In this document: positions 1 through 13,330 of the stretch, in pieces
How positions within the stretch are numbered: the first letter of the stretch is position 1
How the letters are laid out: every line of letters begins with the position of its first letter
Made by a program: the position numbers and the translations under genes
Origin: Solea solea
Taxonomy: Eukaryota; Chordata; Actinopteri; Pleuronectiformes; Soleidae
Direction: 5' to 3'
Assembly: GCF_958295425.1 (NCBI RefSeq)
Contig: NW_026704082.1
Coordinates: forward strand, 236,501-300,500
DNA length: 64,000 bases
The notes under the pieces: model-generated
Seen by the model: the letters and a program-made list of their open reading frames with translations, nothing else
Told to the model about the DNA's origin: nothing
The model's database searches: none

Positions 1-2461
1 TTATGGGACAGTAGAAAATTGATTAAAATCAGAAAACAGTCGATACTTGCTGAATGTGCACAACAAAAGACACAAATAGAAAAACACATCCAAACAGTGA
101 AATCATTGCAAAATCAAACACTGAGGGTACAGAAGTATATCTTATAAGATGTTAACTTTATTTGTGAGGTTTATGTTATGGGACAGTAGAAAATTTAAAA
201 AAATCAGAAAACAGCCGTATACTTGCTGAATGTGCACAAAACAGACACAAATAGAAAAACACATCCAAACAGTGAAATCATTGCAAAATCAAACACTGAC
301 GGCATATAACTATATCTTATAAGATGTTAACTTTATTTGTGAGGTTTATGTTATGGGACAGTAGAAAATTGAAAAAAATCAGAAAACAGTCGTATACTTG
401 CTGAATGTGCACAAAAACAGACACAAATAGAAAAACACATCCAAACAGTGAAATCATTGCAAAATCAAACACTGAGGTTACAGAAGTATATCTTATAAGA
501 TGTTAACTTTATTTGTGAGGTTTGTTATGGGACAGTAGAAAATTGAAAACAATCAGAAAACAGCCGTATACTTGCTGAATGTGCACAAAAACAGACACAA
601 ATAGAAAAACACATCCAAACAGTGAAATCATTGCAAAATCAAACACTGAGGTTACAGAAGTATATCTTATAAGATGTTAACTTTATTTGTGAGGTTTATG
701 TTATGGGCGAGGAGAAAATTGAAAAAAATCAGAAAACAGCCGTATACTTGCTGAATGTGCACAAAACAGACACAAATAGAAAAACACATCCAAACAGTGA
801 AATCATTGCAAAATCAAACACTGAAGGCATATAACTATATCTCATAAGATTTTAACTTTATTTGTGAGGTTTATGTTATGGGACAGTAGAAAATTGAAAA
901 AAACCAGAAAACAGCTGTATACTTGCTGAATTCGCACAAAAACAGACACAAATAGAAAAACACATCCAAACAGTGAAATCATTGCAAAATCAAACACTGA
1001 GGTTACAGAAGTATATCTTATAAGATGTTAACTTTATTTATGAGGTTTATGTTACGGGACAATAGAAAATTGAAAAAAAATCAGAAAACAGCCGTATACT
1101 TGCTGAATGTGCACAACAAAAGACACAAATAGAAAAACACATCCAAACAGTGAAATCATTGCAAAATCAAACACTGAAGGCATATAACTATATCTTACAA
1201 GATTTTAACTTTATTTGTGAGGTTTATGTTATGGGACAGTAGAAAATTGAAAAAAATCAGAAAACAGCCGTATACTTGCTGAATGTGCACAAAAACAGAC
1301 ACAAATAGAAAAACACATCCAAACAGTGAAATCATTGCAAAATCAAACACTGAGGTTACAGAAGTATATCTTATAAGATTTTAACTTTATTTGTGAGGTT
1401 TATGTTATGGGACAGTAGAAAATTGAAAAAAATCAGAAAACAGCCGTATACTTGCTGAATGTGCACAAAACAGACACAAATAGAAAAACACATCCAAACA
1501 GTGAAATCATTGCAAAATCAAACACTGAAGGCATATAACTATATCTTATAAGATTTTAACTTTATTTGTGAGGTTTATGTTATGGGACAGTAGAAAATTG
1601 AAAAAAATCAGAAAACAGCCGTATACTTGCTGAATGTGCACAAAACAGACACAAATAGAAAAACACATCCAAACAGTGAAATCATTGCAAAATCAAACAC
1701 TGAAGGCATATAACTATATCTTATAAGATTTTAACTTTATTTGTGAGGTTTATGTTATGGGACAGTAGAAAATTGAAAAAAATCAGAAAACAGCCGTATA
1801 CTTGCTGAATGCGCACAAAAACAGACACAAATAGAAAAACACATCCAAACTGTGAAATCATTGCAAAATCAAACACTGAAGGCATATAACTATATCTTAT
1901 AAGATGTTAACTTTATTTGTGAGGTTTATGTTATGGGACAGTAGAAAATTGAAAAAAATCAGAAAACAGCCGTATACTTGCTGAATGTGCACAAAAACAG
2001 ACACAAATAGAAAAGCACATCGAAACAGTGAAATCATTGCAAAATCAAACACTGAGGTTACAGAAGTATATCTTATAAGATGTTAACTTTATTTGTGAGG
2101 TTTATGTTATGGGACAGTAGAAAATTGAAAAAAATCAGAAAACAGCCGTATACTTGCTGAATGTGCACAAAACAGACACAAATAGAAAAACACATCCAAA
2201 CAGTGAAATCATTGGAAAATCAAACACTGACGGCATATAACTATATCTTATAAGATGTTAACTTCATTTGTGAGGTTTATGTTATGCGACAGTAGAAAAT
2301 TGAAAAAAATCAGAAAACAGCCGTATACTTGCTGAATGTGCACAAAAACAGACACAAATAGAAAAACACATCCAAACAGTGAAATCATTGCAAAATCAAA
2401 CACTGAGGGTACAGAAGTATATCTTATAAGATGTTAACTTTATTTGTGAGGTTTATGTTAT

Positions 2462-2632
2462 GGGACAGTAGAAAATTGAAAAAAATCAGAAAACAGCCGT
2501 ATACTTGCTGAATGTGCACAACAAAAGAATAGAAAAACACATCCAAACAGTGAAATCATTGCAAAATCAAACACTGACGGCATATAACTATATCTTATAA
2601 GATGTTAACTTTATTTGTGAGGTTTATGTTAT
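2462..2632 (+). repeat. 5-bp-deleted monomer (171 bp)
   Basis: The spacer reads caacaaaagaatag, five bases shorter than caacaaaagacacaaatag. Seven copies are seen, all within the first 16.3 kb, and all carry the gacggcatat segment. The shared deletion and restricted location indicate a single origin followed by local spread. Confidence 0.85.
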
Positions 2633-3504
2633 GGGACAGTAGAAAATTGAAAAAAATCAGAAAACAGCCGTATACTTGCTGAATGTGCACAAAAACAGAC
2701 ACAAATAGAAAAACACATCCAAACAGTGAAATCATTGCAAAATCAAACACTGAGGGTACAGAAGTATATCTTATAAGATGTTAACTTTATTTGTGAGGTT
2801 TATGTTATGGGACAGTAGAAAATTGAAAAAAATCAGAAAACAGCCGTATACTTGCTGAATGTGCACAACAAAAGAATAGAAAAACACATCCAAACAGTGA
2901 AATCATTGCAAAATCAAACACTGACGGCATATAACTATATCTTATAAGATGTTAACTTTATTTGTGAGGTTTATGTTATGGGACAGTAGAAAATTGAAAA
3001 AAATCAGAAAACAGCCGTATACTTGCTGAATGTGCACAAAAACAGACACAAATAGAAAAACACATCCAAACAGTGAAATCATTGCAAAATCAAACACTGA
3101 GGTTACAGAAGTATATCTTATAAGATGTTAACTTTATTTGTGAGGTTTGTTATGGGACAGTAGAAAATTGAAAACAATCAGAAAACAGCCGTATACTTGC
3201 TGAATGTGCACAAAAACAGACACAAATAGAAAAACACATCCAAACAGTGAAATCATTGCAAAATCAAACACTGAAGGCATATAACTATATCTTATAAGAT
3301 TTTAACTTTATTTGTGAGGTTTATGTTATGGGACAGTAGAAAATTGAAAAAAATCAGAAAACAGCCGTATACTTGCTGAATGTGCACAAAACAGACACAA
3401 ATAGAAAAACACATCCAAACAGTGAAATCATTGCAAGATCAAACACTGAGGGTACAGAAGTATATCTTATAAGATGTTAACTTTATTTGTGAGGTTTATG
3501 TTAC

Positions 3505-3688
3505 AAATAAAAATTGAAAAAAAAAATTGAAAAAAATCAGAAAACAGCCGTATACTTGCTGAATGTGCACAAAAACAGACACAAATAGAAAAACACATCC
3601 AAACAGTGAAATCATTGCAAAATCAAACACTGAAGGCATATAACTATATCTTATAAGATTTTAACTTTATTTGTGAGGTTTATGTTAT
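3505..3688 (+). repeat. Monomer with rearranged head
   Basis: Instead of gttatgggacattcg the head reads gttacaaataaaaattg and is followed by a second, longer attgaaaaaaa-like segment, giving about eight extra bases. Its neighbours show it occupies the slot of the gggacattcg monomer. Slippage in the A-tract region or a local repair error is likely. It is the most divergent head in the window. Confidence 0.7.
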
Positions 3689-4053
3689 GGGACAGTAGAA
3701 AATTGAAAAAAAACAGAAAACAGCCGTATACTTGCTGAATGTGCACAAAACAGACACAAATAGAAAAACACATCCAAACAGTGAAATCATTGCAAAATCA
3801 AACACTGAAGGCATATAACTATATCTTACAAGATTTTAACTTTATTTGTGAGGTTTATGTTATGGGACAGTAGAAAATTGAAAAAAATCAGAAAACAGCC
3901 GTATACTTGCTGAATGTGCACAAAACAGACACAAATAGAAAAACACATCCAAACAGTGAAATCATTGGAAAATCAAACACTGACGGCATATAACTATATC
4001 TTATAAGATGTTAACTTCATTTGTGAGGTTTATGTTATGGGACAGTAGAAAAT

Positions 4054-4089
4054 TGATTAAAATCAGAAAACTGATTAAAATCAGAAAAC
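4054..4089 (+). repeat. 18-bp direct duplication inside a D monomer
   Basis: The segment tgattaaaatcagaaaac occurs twice in a row (4054-4071 and 4072-4089), lengthening this D monomer to about 193 bp. No other D monomer has it. Because 18 is divisible by three it leaves the local reading frame open, giving a 63-codon chance frame. Confidence 0.9.
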
Positions 4090-5977
4090 AGTCGATACTT
4101 GCTGAATGTGCACAACAAAAGACACAAATAGAAAAACACATCCAAACAGTGAAATCATTGCAAAATCAAACACTGAGGGTACAGAAGTATATCTTATAAG
4201 ATGTTAACTTTATTTGTGAGGTTTATGTTATGGGACAGTAGAAAATTGAAAAAAATCAGAAAACAGCCGTATACTTGCTGAATGTGCACAAAACAGACAC
4301 AAATAGAAAAACACATCCAAACAGTGAAATCATTGCAAAATCAAACACTGACGGCATATAACTATATCTTATAAGATGTTAACTTTATTTGTGAGGTTTA
4401 TGTTATGGGACAGTAGAAAATTGAAAAAAATCAGAAAACAGCCGTATACTTGCTGAATGTGCACAACAAAAGACACAAATAGAAAAACACATCCAAACAG
4501 TGAAATCATTGCAAAATCAAACACTGACGGCATATAACTATATCTTATAAGATGTTAACTTCATTTGTGAGGTTTATGTTATGGGACAGTAGAAAATTGA
4601 AAAAAATCAGAAAACAGCCGTATACTTGCTGAATGTGCACAACAAAAGAATAGAAAAACACATCCAAACAGTGAAATCATTGCAAAATCAAACACTGACG
4701 GCATATAACTATATCTTATAAGATGTTAACTTTATTTGTGAGGTTTATGTTATGGGACAGTAGAAAATTGAAAAAAATCAGAAAACAGCCGTATACTTGC
4801 TGAATGTGCACAAAAACAGACACAAATAGAAAAACACATCCAAACAGTGAAATCATTGCAAAATCAAACACTGAGGTTACAGAAGTATATCTTATAAGAT
4901 GTTAACTTTATTTGTGAGGTTTGTTATGGGACAGTAGAAAATTTAAAACAATCAGAAAACAGCCGTATACTTGCTGAATGTGCACAAAAACAGACACAAA
5001 TAGAAAAACACATCCAAACAGTGAAATCATTGCAAAATCAAACACTGAAGGCATATAACTATATCTTATAAGATTTTAACTTTATTTGTGAGGTTTATGT
5101 TATGGGACAGTAGAAAATTGAAAAAAATCAGAAAACAGCCGTATACTTGCTGAATGTGCACAAAACAGACACAAATAGAAAAACACATCCAAACAGTGAA
5201 ATCATTGCAAAATCAAACACTGAGGTTACAGAAGTATATCTTATAAGATTTTAACTTTATTTGTGAGGTTTATGTTATGGGACAGTAGAAAATTGAAAAA
5301 AATCAGAAAACAGCCGTATACTTGCTGAATGTGCACAAAACAGACACAAATAGAAAAACACATCCAAACAGTGAAATCATTGGAAAATCAAACACTGACG
5401 GCATATAACTATATCTTATAAGATGTTAACTTCATTTGTGAGGTTTATGTTATGGGACAGTAGAAAATTGATTAAAATCAGAAAACAGTCGATACTTGCT
5501 GAATGTGCACAACAAAAGACACAAATAGAAAAACACATCCAAACAGTGAAATCATTGCAAAATCAAACACTGAGGGTACAGAAGTATATCTTATAAGATG
5601 TTAACTTTATTTGTGAGGTTTGTTATGGGACAGTAGAAAATTGAAATCAATCAGAAAACAGCCGTATACTTGCTGAATGTGCACAAAAACAGACACAAAT
5701 AGAAAAACACATCCAAACAGTGAAATCATTGGAAAATCAAACACTGACGGCATATAACTATATCTTATAAGATGTTAACTTCATTTGTGAGGTTTATGTT
5801 ATGGGACAGTAGAAAATTGATTAAAATCAGAAAACAGTCGATACTTGCTGAATGTGCACAACAAAAGACACAAATAGAAAAACACATCCAAACAGTGAAA
5901 TCATTGCAAAATCAAACACTGACGGCATATAACTATATCTTATAAGATGTTAACTTCATTTGTGAGGTTTATGTTAT

Positions 5978-7899
5978 GGGACAGTAGAAAATTGAAAAAA
6001 ATCAGAAAACAGCCGTATACTTGCTGAATGTGCACAACAAAAGAATAGAAAAACACATCCAAACAGTGAAATCATTGCAAAATCAAACACTGACGGCATA
6101 TAACTATATCTTATAAGATGTTAACTTTATTTGTGAGGTTTATGTTATGGGACAGTAGAAAATTGAAAAAAATCAGAAAACAGCCGTATACTTGCTGAAT
6201 GTGCACAAAAACAGACACAAATAGAAAAACACATCCAAACAGTGAAATCATTGCAAAATCAAACACTGAGGTTACAGAAGTATATCTTATAAGATGTTAA
6301 CTTTATTTGTGAGGTTTGTTATGGGACAGTAGAAAATTGAAAACAATCAGAAAACAGCCGTATACTTGCTGAATGTGCACAAAAACAGACACAAATAGAA
6401 AAACACATCCAAACAGTGAAATCATTGCAAAATCAAACACTGAAGGCATATAACTATATCTTATAAGATTTTAACTTTATTTGTGAGGTTTATGTTATGG
6501 GACAGTAGAAAATTGAAAAAAATCAGAAAACAGCCGTATACTTGCTGAATGTGCACAAAACAGACACAAATAGAAAAACACATCCAAACAGTGAAATCAT
6601 TGCAAGATCAAACACTGAGGGTACAGAAGTATATCTTATAAGATGTTAACTTTATTTGTGAGGTTTATGTTATGGGACATTCGAAAATTGAAAAAAATCA
6701 GAAAACAGCCGTATACTTGCTGAATGTGCACAAAAACAGACACAAATAGAAAAACACATCCAAACAGTGAAATCATTGCAAAATCAAACACTGAAGGCAT
6801 ATAACTATATCTTATAAGATTTTAACTTTATTTGTGAGGTTTATGTTATGGGACAGTAGAAAATTGAAAAAAAACAGAAAACAGCCGTATACTTGCTGAA
6901 TGTGCACAAAACAGACACAAATAGAAAAACACATCCAAACAGTGAAATCATTGCAAAATCAAACACTGAAGGCATATAACTATATCTTACAAGATTTTAA
7001 CTTTATTTGTGAGGTTTATGTTATGGGACAGTAGAAAATTGAAAAAAATCAGAAAACAGCCGTATACTTGCTGAATGTGCACAAAAACAGACACAAATAG
7101 AAAAACACATCCAAACAGTGAAATCATTGCAAAATCAAACACTGAGGTTACAGAAGTATATCTTATAAGATTTTAACTTTATTTGTGAGGTTTATGTTAT
7201 GGGAAAGTAGAAAATTGAAAAAAATCAGAAAACAGCCGTATACTTGCTGAATGTGCACAAAACAGACACAAATAGAAAAACACATCCAAACAGTGAAATC
7301 ATTGGAAAATCAAACACTGACGGCATATAACTATATCTTATAAGATGTTAACTTCATTTGTGAGGTTTATGTTATGGGACAGTAGAAAATTGATTAAAAT
7401 CAGAAAACAGTCGATACTTGCTGAATGTGCACAACAAAAGACACAAATAGAAAAACACATCCAAACAGTGAAATCATTGCAAAATCAAACACTGAGGGTA
7501 CAGAAGTATATCTTATAAGATGTTAACTTTATTTGTGAGGTTTATGTTATGGGACAGTAGAAAATTTAAAAAAATCAGAAAACAGCCGTATACTTGCTGA
7601 ATGTGCACAAAACAGACACAAATAGAAAAACACATCCAAACAGTGAAATCATTGCAAAATCAAACACTGACGGCATATAACTATATCTTATAAGATGTTA
7701 ACTTTATTTGTGAGGTTTATGTTATGGGACAGTAGAAAATTGAAAAAAATCAGAAAACAGCCGTATACTTGCTGAATGTGCACAAAAACAGACACAAATA
7801 GAAAAACACATCCAAACAGTGAAATCATTGCAAAATCAAACACTGAGGTTACAGAAGTATATCTTATAAGATGTTAACTTTATTTGTGAGGTTTGTTAT
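5978..7899 (+). repeat. Left-domain HOR, copy 2
   Basis: Order: 5-bp-deleted type with z; v with 2-bp-deleted tail; K with y; ttgcaagatc with w; gggacattcg head (6674); A-rich head with y; v with gattttaac; gggaaagtag head with z; D; T; v with deleted tail. The gggacattcg and ttgcaagatc landmarks lie exactly 4,727 bp upstream of their counterparts in copy 3. The gggaaagtag head near 7200 is private to this copy. Confidence 0.7.
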
Positions 7900-10181
7900 G
7901 GGACAGTAGAAAATTGAAATCAATCAGAAAACAGCCGTATACTTGCTGAATGTGCACAAAAACAGACACAAATAGAAAAACACATCCAAACAGTGAAATC
8001 ATTGGAAAATCAAACACTGACGGCATATAACTATATCTTATAAGATGTTAACTTCATTTGTGAGGTTTATGTTATGGGACAGTAGAAAATTGATTAAAAT
8101 CAGAAAACAGTCGATACTTGCTGAATGTGCACAACAAAAGACACAAATAGAAAAACACATCCAAACAGTGAAATCATTGCAAAATCAAACACTGAGGGTA
8201 CAGAAGTATATCTTATAAGATGTTAACTTTATTTGTGAGGTTTATGTTATGGGACAGTAGAAAATTTAAAAAAATCAGAAAACAGCCGTATACTTGCTGA
8301 ATGTGCACAAAACAGACACAAATAGAAAAACACATCCAAACAGTGAAATCATTGCAAAATCAAACACTGACGGCATATAACTATATCTTATAAGATGTTA
8401 ACTTTATTTGTGAGGTTTATGTTATGGGACAGTAGAAAATTGAAAAAAATCAGAAAACAGCCGTATACTTGCTGAATGTGCACAAAAACAGACACAAATA
8501 GAAAAACACATCCAAACAGTGAAATCATTGCAAAATCAAACACTGAGGTTACAGAAGTATATCTTATAAGATAATAACTTTATTTGTGAGGTTTATGTTA
8601 TGGGACAGTAGAAAATTGAAAAAAATCAGAAAACAGCCGTATACTTGCTGAATGTGCACAAACACAGACACACATAGAAAAACACATCCAAACAGTGAAA
8701 TCATTGCAAAATCAAACACTGAAGGCATATAACTATATCTTACAAGATTTTAGCTTTATTTGTGAGGTTTATGTTATGGGACAGTAGAAAATTGAAAAAA
8801 ATCAGAAAACAGCCGTATACTTGCTGAATGTGAACAAAAACAGACACAAATAGAAAAACACATCGGACAGTGAAATCATTGCAAAATCAAACACTGAGGT
8901 TACAGAAGTATATCTTATAAGATTTTAACTTTATTTGTGAGGTTTATGTTATGGGACAGTAGAAAATTGAAAAAAATCAGAAAACAGCCGTATACTTGCT
9001 GAATGCGCACAAAAACAGACACAAATAGAAAAACACATCCAAACTGTGAAATCATTGCAAAATCAAACACTGAAGGCATATAACTATATCTTATAAGATG
9101 TTAACTTTATTTGTGAGGTTTATGTTATGGGACAGTAGAAAATTGAAAAAAATCAGAAAACAGCCGTATACTTGCTGAATGTGCACAAAAACAGACACAA
9201 ATAGAAAAGCACATCGAAACAGTGAAATCATTGCAAAATCAAACACTGAGGTTACAGAAGTATATCTTATAAGATGTTAACTTTATTTGTGAGGTTTATG
9301 TTATGGGACAGTAGAAAATTGAAAAAAATCACAAAACAGCCGTATACTTGCTGAATGTGCACAAAAACAGACACAAATAGAAAAACACATCCAAACAGTG
9401 AAATCATTGCAAAATCAAACACTGAGGTTACAGAAGTATATCTTATAAGATAATAACTTTATTTGTGAGGTTTATGTTATGGGACAGTAGAAAATTGAAA
9501 AAAATCAGAAAACAGCCGTATACTTACTGAATGTCCACAAACACAGACACACATAGAAAAACACATCCAAACAGTGAAATCATTGCAAAATCAAACACTG
9601 AAGGCATATAACTATATCTTATAAGATTTTAACTTTATTTGTGAGGTTTGTTATGGGACAGTAGAAAATTGAAAACAATCAGAAAACAGCCGTATACTTG
9701 CTGAATGTGCACAAAAACAGACACAAATAGAAAAACACATCCAAACAGTGAAATCATTGCAAAATCAAACACTGAGGTTACAGAAGTATATCTTATAAGA
9801 TGTTAACTTTATTTGTGAGGTTTATGTTATGGGCGAGGAGAAAATTGAAAAAAATCAGAAAACAGCCGTATACTTGCTGAATGTGCACAAAACAGACACA
9901 AATACAAAAACACATCCAAACAGTGAAATCATTGCAAAATCAAACACTGACGGCATATAACTATATCTTATAAGATTTTAACTTTATTTGTGAGGTTTAT
10001 GTTATGGGACAGTAGAAAATTCAAAAGAATCAGAAAACAGCCGTATACTTGCTGAATGCGCACAAAAACAGACACAAATAGAAAAACACATCCAAACAGT
10101 GAAATCATTGCAAAATCAAACACTGAGGGTACAGAAGTATATCTTATAATATGTTAACTTTATTTGTGAGGTTTATGTTAT

Positions 10182-12802
10182 GCGACAGTAGAAAATTGAA
10201 AAAAATCAGAAAACAGCCGTATACTTGCTGAATGTGCACAAAAACAGACACAAATAGAAAAACACATCCAAACAGTGAAATCATTGCAAAATCAAACACT
10301 GAGGGTACAGAAGTATATCTTATAAGATGTTAACTTTATTTGTGAGGTTTATGTTATGGGACAGTAGAAAATTGAAAAAAATCAGAAAACAGCCGTATAC
10401 TTGCTGAATGTGCACAACAAAAGAATAGAAAAACACATCCAAACAGTGAAATCATTGCAAAATCAAACACTGACGGCATATAACTATATCTTATAAGATG
10501 TTAACTTTATTTGTGAGGTTTATGTTATGGGACAGTAGAAAATTGAAAAAAATCAGAAAACAGCCGTATACTTGCTGAATGTGCACAAAAACAGACACAA
10601 ATAGAAAAACACATCCAAACAGTGAAATCATTGCAAAATCAAACACTGAGGGTACAGAAGTATATCTTATAAGATGTTAACTTTATTTGTGAGGTTTATG
10701 TTATGGGACAGTAGAAAATTGAAAAAAATCAGAAAACAGCCGTATACTTGCTGAATGTGCACAACAAAAGAATAGAAAAACACATCCAAACAGTGAAATC
10801 ATTGCAAAATCAAACACTGACGGCATATAACTATATCTTATAAGATGTTAACTTTATTTGTGAGGTTTATGTTATGGGACAGTAGAAAATTGAAAAAAAT
10901 CAGAAAACAGCCGTATACTTGCTGAATGTGCACAAAAACAGACACAAATAGAAAAACACATCCAAACAGTGAAATCATTGCAAAATCAAACACTGAGGTT
11001 ACAGAAGTATATCTTATAAGATGTTAACTTTATTTGTGAGGTTTGTTATGGGACAGTAGAAAATTGAAAACAATCAGAAAACAGCCGTATACTTGCTGAA
11101 TGTGCACAAAAACAGACACAAATAGAAAAACACATCCAAACAGTGAAATCATTGCAAAATCAAACACTGAAGGCATATAACTATATCTTATAAGATTTTA
11201 ACTTTATTTGTGAGGTTTATGTTATGGGACAGTAGAAAATTGAAAAAAATCAGAAAACAGCCGTATACTTGCTGAATGTGCACAAAACAGACACAAATAG
11301 AAAAACACATCCAAACAGTGAAATCATTGCAAGATCAAACACTGACGGTACAGAAGTATATCTTATAAGATGTTAACTTTATTTGTGAGGTTTATGTTAT
11401 GGGACATTCGAAAATTGAAAAAAATCAGAAAACAGCCGTATACTTGCTGAATGTGCACAAAAACAGACACAAATAGAAAAACACATCCAAACAGTGAAAT
11501 CATTGCAAAATCAAACACTGAAGGCATATAACTATATCTTATAAGATTTTAACTTTATTTGTGAGGTTTATGTTATGGGACAGTAGAAAATTGAAAAAAA
11601 ACAGAAAACAGCCGTATACTTGCTGAATGTGCACAAAACAGACACAAATAGAAAAACACATCCAAACAGTGAAATCATTGCAAAATCAAACACTGAAGGC
11701 ATATAACTATATCTTACAAGATTTTAACTTTATTTGTGAGGTTTATGTTATGGGACAGTAGAAAATTGAAAAAAATCAGAAAACAGCCGTATACTTGCTG
11801 AATGTGCACAAAAACAGACACAAATAGAAAAACACATCCAAACAGTGAAATCATTGCAAAATCAAACACTGAGGTTACAGAAGTATATCTTATAAGATTT
11901 TAACTTTATTTGTGAGGTTTATGTTATGGGACAGTAGAAAATTGAAAAAAATCAGAAAACAGCCGTATACTTGCTGAATGTGCACAAAACAGACACAAAT
12001 AGAAAAACACATCCAAACAGTGAAATCATTGGAAAATCAAACACTGACGGCATATAACTATATCTTATAAGATGTTAACTTCATTTGTGAGGTTTATGTT
12101 ATGGGACAGTAGAAAATTGATTAAAATCAGAAAACAGTCGATACTTGCTGAATGTGCACAACAAAAGACACAAATAGAAAAACACATCCAAACAGTGAAA
12201 TCATTGCAAAATCAAACACTGAGGGTACAGAAGTATATCTTATAAGATGTTAACTTTATTTGTGAGGTTTATGTTATGGGACAGTAGAAAATTGAAAAAA
12301 ATCAGAAAACAGCCGTATACTTGCTGAATGTGCACAAAACAGACACAAATAGAAAAACACATCCAAACAGTGAAATCATTGCAAAATCAAACACTGACGG
12401 CATATAACTATATCTTATAAGATGTTAACTTTATTTGTGAGGTTTATGTTATGGGACAGTAGAAAATTGAAAAAAATCAGAAAACAGCCGTATACTTGCT
12501 GAATGTGCACAAAAACAGACACAAATAGAAAAACACATCCAAACAGTGAAATCATTGCAAAATCAAACACTGAGGTTACAGAAGTATATCTTATAAGATG
12601 TTAACTTTATTTGTGAGGTTTGTTATGGGACAGTAGAAAATTGAAATCAATCAGAAAACAGCCGTATACTTGCTGAATGTGCACAAAAACAGACACAAAT
12701 AGAAAAACACATCCAAACAGTGAAATCATTGCAAAATCAAACACTGAGGTTACAGAAGTATATCTTATAAGATGTTAACTTTATTTGTGAGGTTTATGTT
12801 AT
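10182..12802 (+). repeat. Left-domain HOR, copy 3
   Basis: This is the fullest copy. It starts at a gcgacag head that follows an R monomer (about 10006), passes the ttgcaagatc monomer (ttgcaagatc at 11328) and the gggacattcg head (11401), and ends with a gaaatcaatc-head monomer just before the C monomer at 12803. Its gggacattcg head and following C monomer recur 5,261 bp downstream (16662 and 18064). Confidence 0.72.
11401..11576 (+). repeat. gggacattcg-head monomer
   Basis: One of five copies with this head (6674, 11401, 16662, 21753, 27713). The spacings are 4,727, 5,261, 5,091 and 5,960 bp. The altered head creates a TTCGAA site. It is a convenient HOR landmark of the left domain; the last copy lies just inside the central domain. 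Confidence 0.85.
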
Positions 12803-13154
12803 GGGCGAGGAGAAAATTGAAAAAAATCAGAAAACAGCCGTATACTTGCTGAATGTGCACAAAAACAGACACAAATAGAAAAACACATCCAAACAGTGAA
12901 ATCATTGCAAAATCAAACACTGAGGTTACAGAAGTATATCTTATAAGATTTTAACTTTATTTGTGAGGTTTATGTTATGGGACAGTAGAAAATTGAAAAA
13001 AATCAGAAAACAGCCGTATACTTGCTGAATGTGCACAAAAACAGACACAAATAGAAAAACACATCCAAACAGTGAAATCATTGCAAAATCAAACACTGAA
13101 GGCATATAACTATATCTTATAAGATTTTAACTTTATTTGTGAGGTTTATGTTAT

Positions 13155-13330
13155 GGGACAGTAGAAAATTGAAAAAAATCAGAAAACAGCCGTATACTTG
13201 CTGAATGCGCACAAAAACAGACACAAATAGAAAAACACATCCAAACTGTGAAATCATTGCAAAATCAAACACTGAAGGCATATAACTATATCTTATAAGA
13301 TGTTAACTTTATTTGTGAGGTTTATGTTAT
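13155..13330 (+). repeat. gcgcac / ccaaactgtg monomer
   Basis: It differs from consensus by gcgcac for gtgcac (an extra CpG) and ccaaactgtg for ccaaacagtg, with gaaggcatat. Copies lie near 1758, 8953, 13155, 19294, 20346, 22275, 61009 and 63466, so the type flanks the central domain but is not seen inside it. Confidence 0.82.

Larger units (their letters stand above)
2286..3863 (+). repeat. Left-domain HOR, copy 1
   Basis: Monomer order: gcgacag head with w; 5-bp-deleted type with z; w; deleted type with z; v with the 2-bp-deleted tail; K with y; ttgcaagatc with w; a rearranged head in the place where the other copies carry gggacattcg; then an A-rich head with y and acaagatttt tail. The same order recurs at 10182, and the gcgacag and ttgcaagatc landmarks are both offset by 7,896 bp. 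The head at about 3505 is abnormal and is described separately. Confidence 0.7.

Noticed and set aside
3505..3535. Insertion of foreign sequence at the abnormal head
   Set aside because: The extra bases are A-rich and largely a second copy of the local attgaaaaaaa region, so slippage is a simpler explanation.
4008..4199. Open frame of 63 codons on the + strand
   Set aside because: It lies wholly inside satellite monomers and exists because of the private 18-bp duplication. No domain, conserved start context or neighbouring gene.
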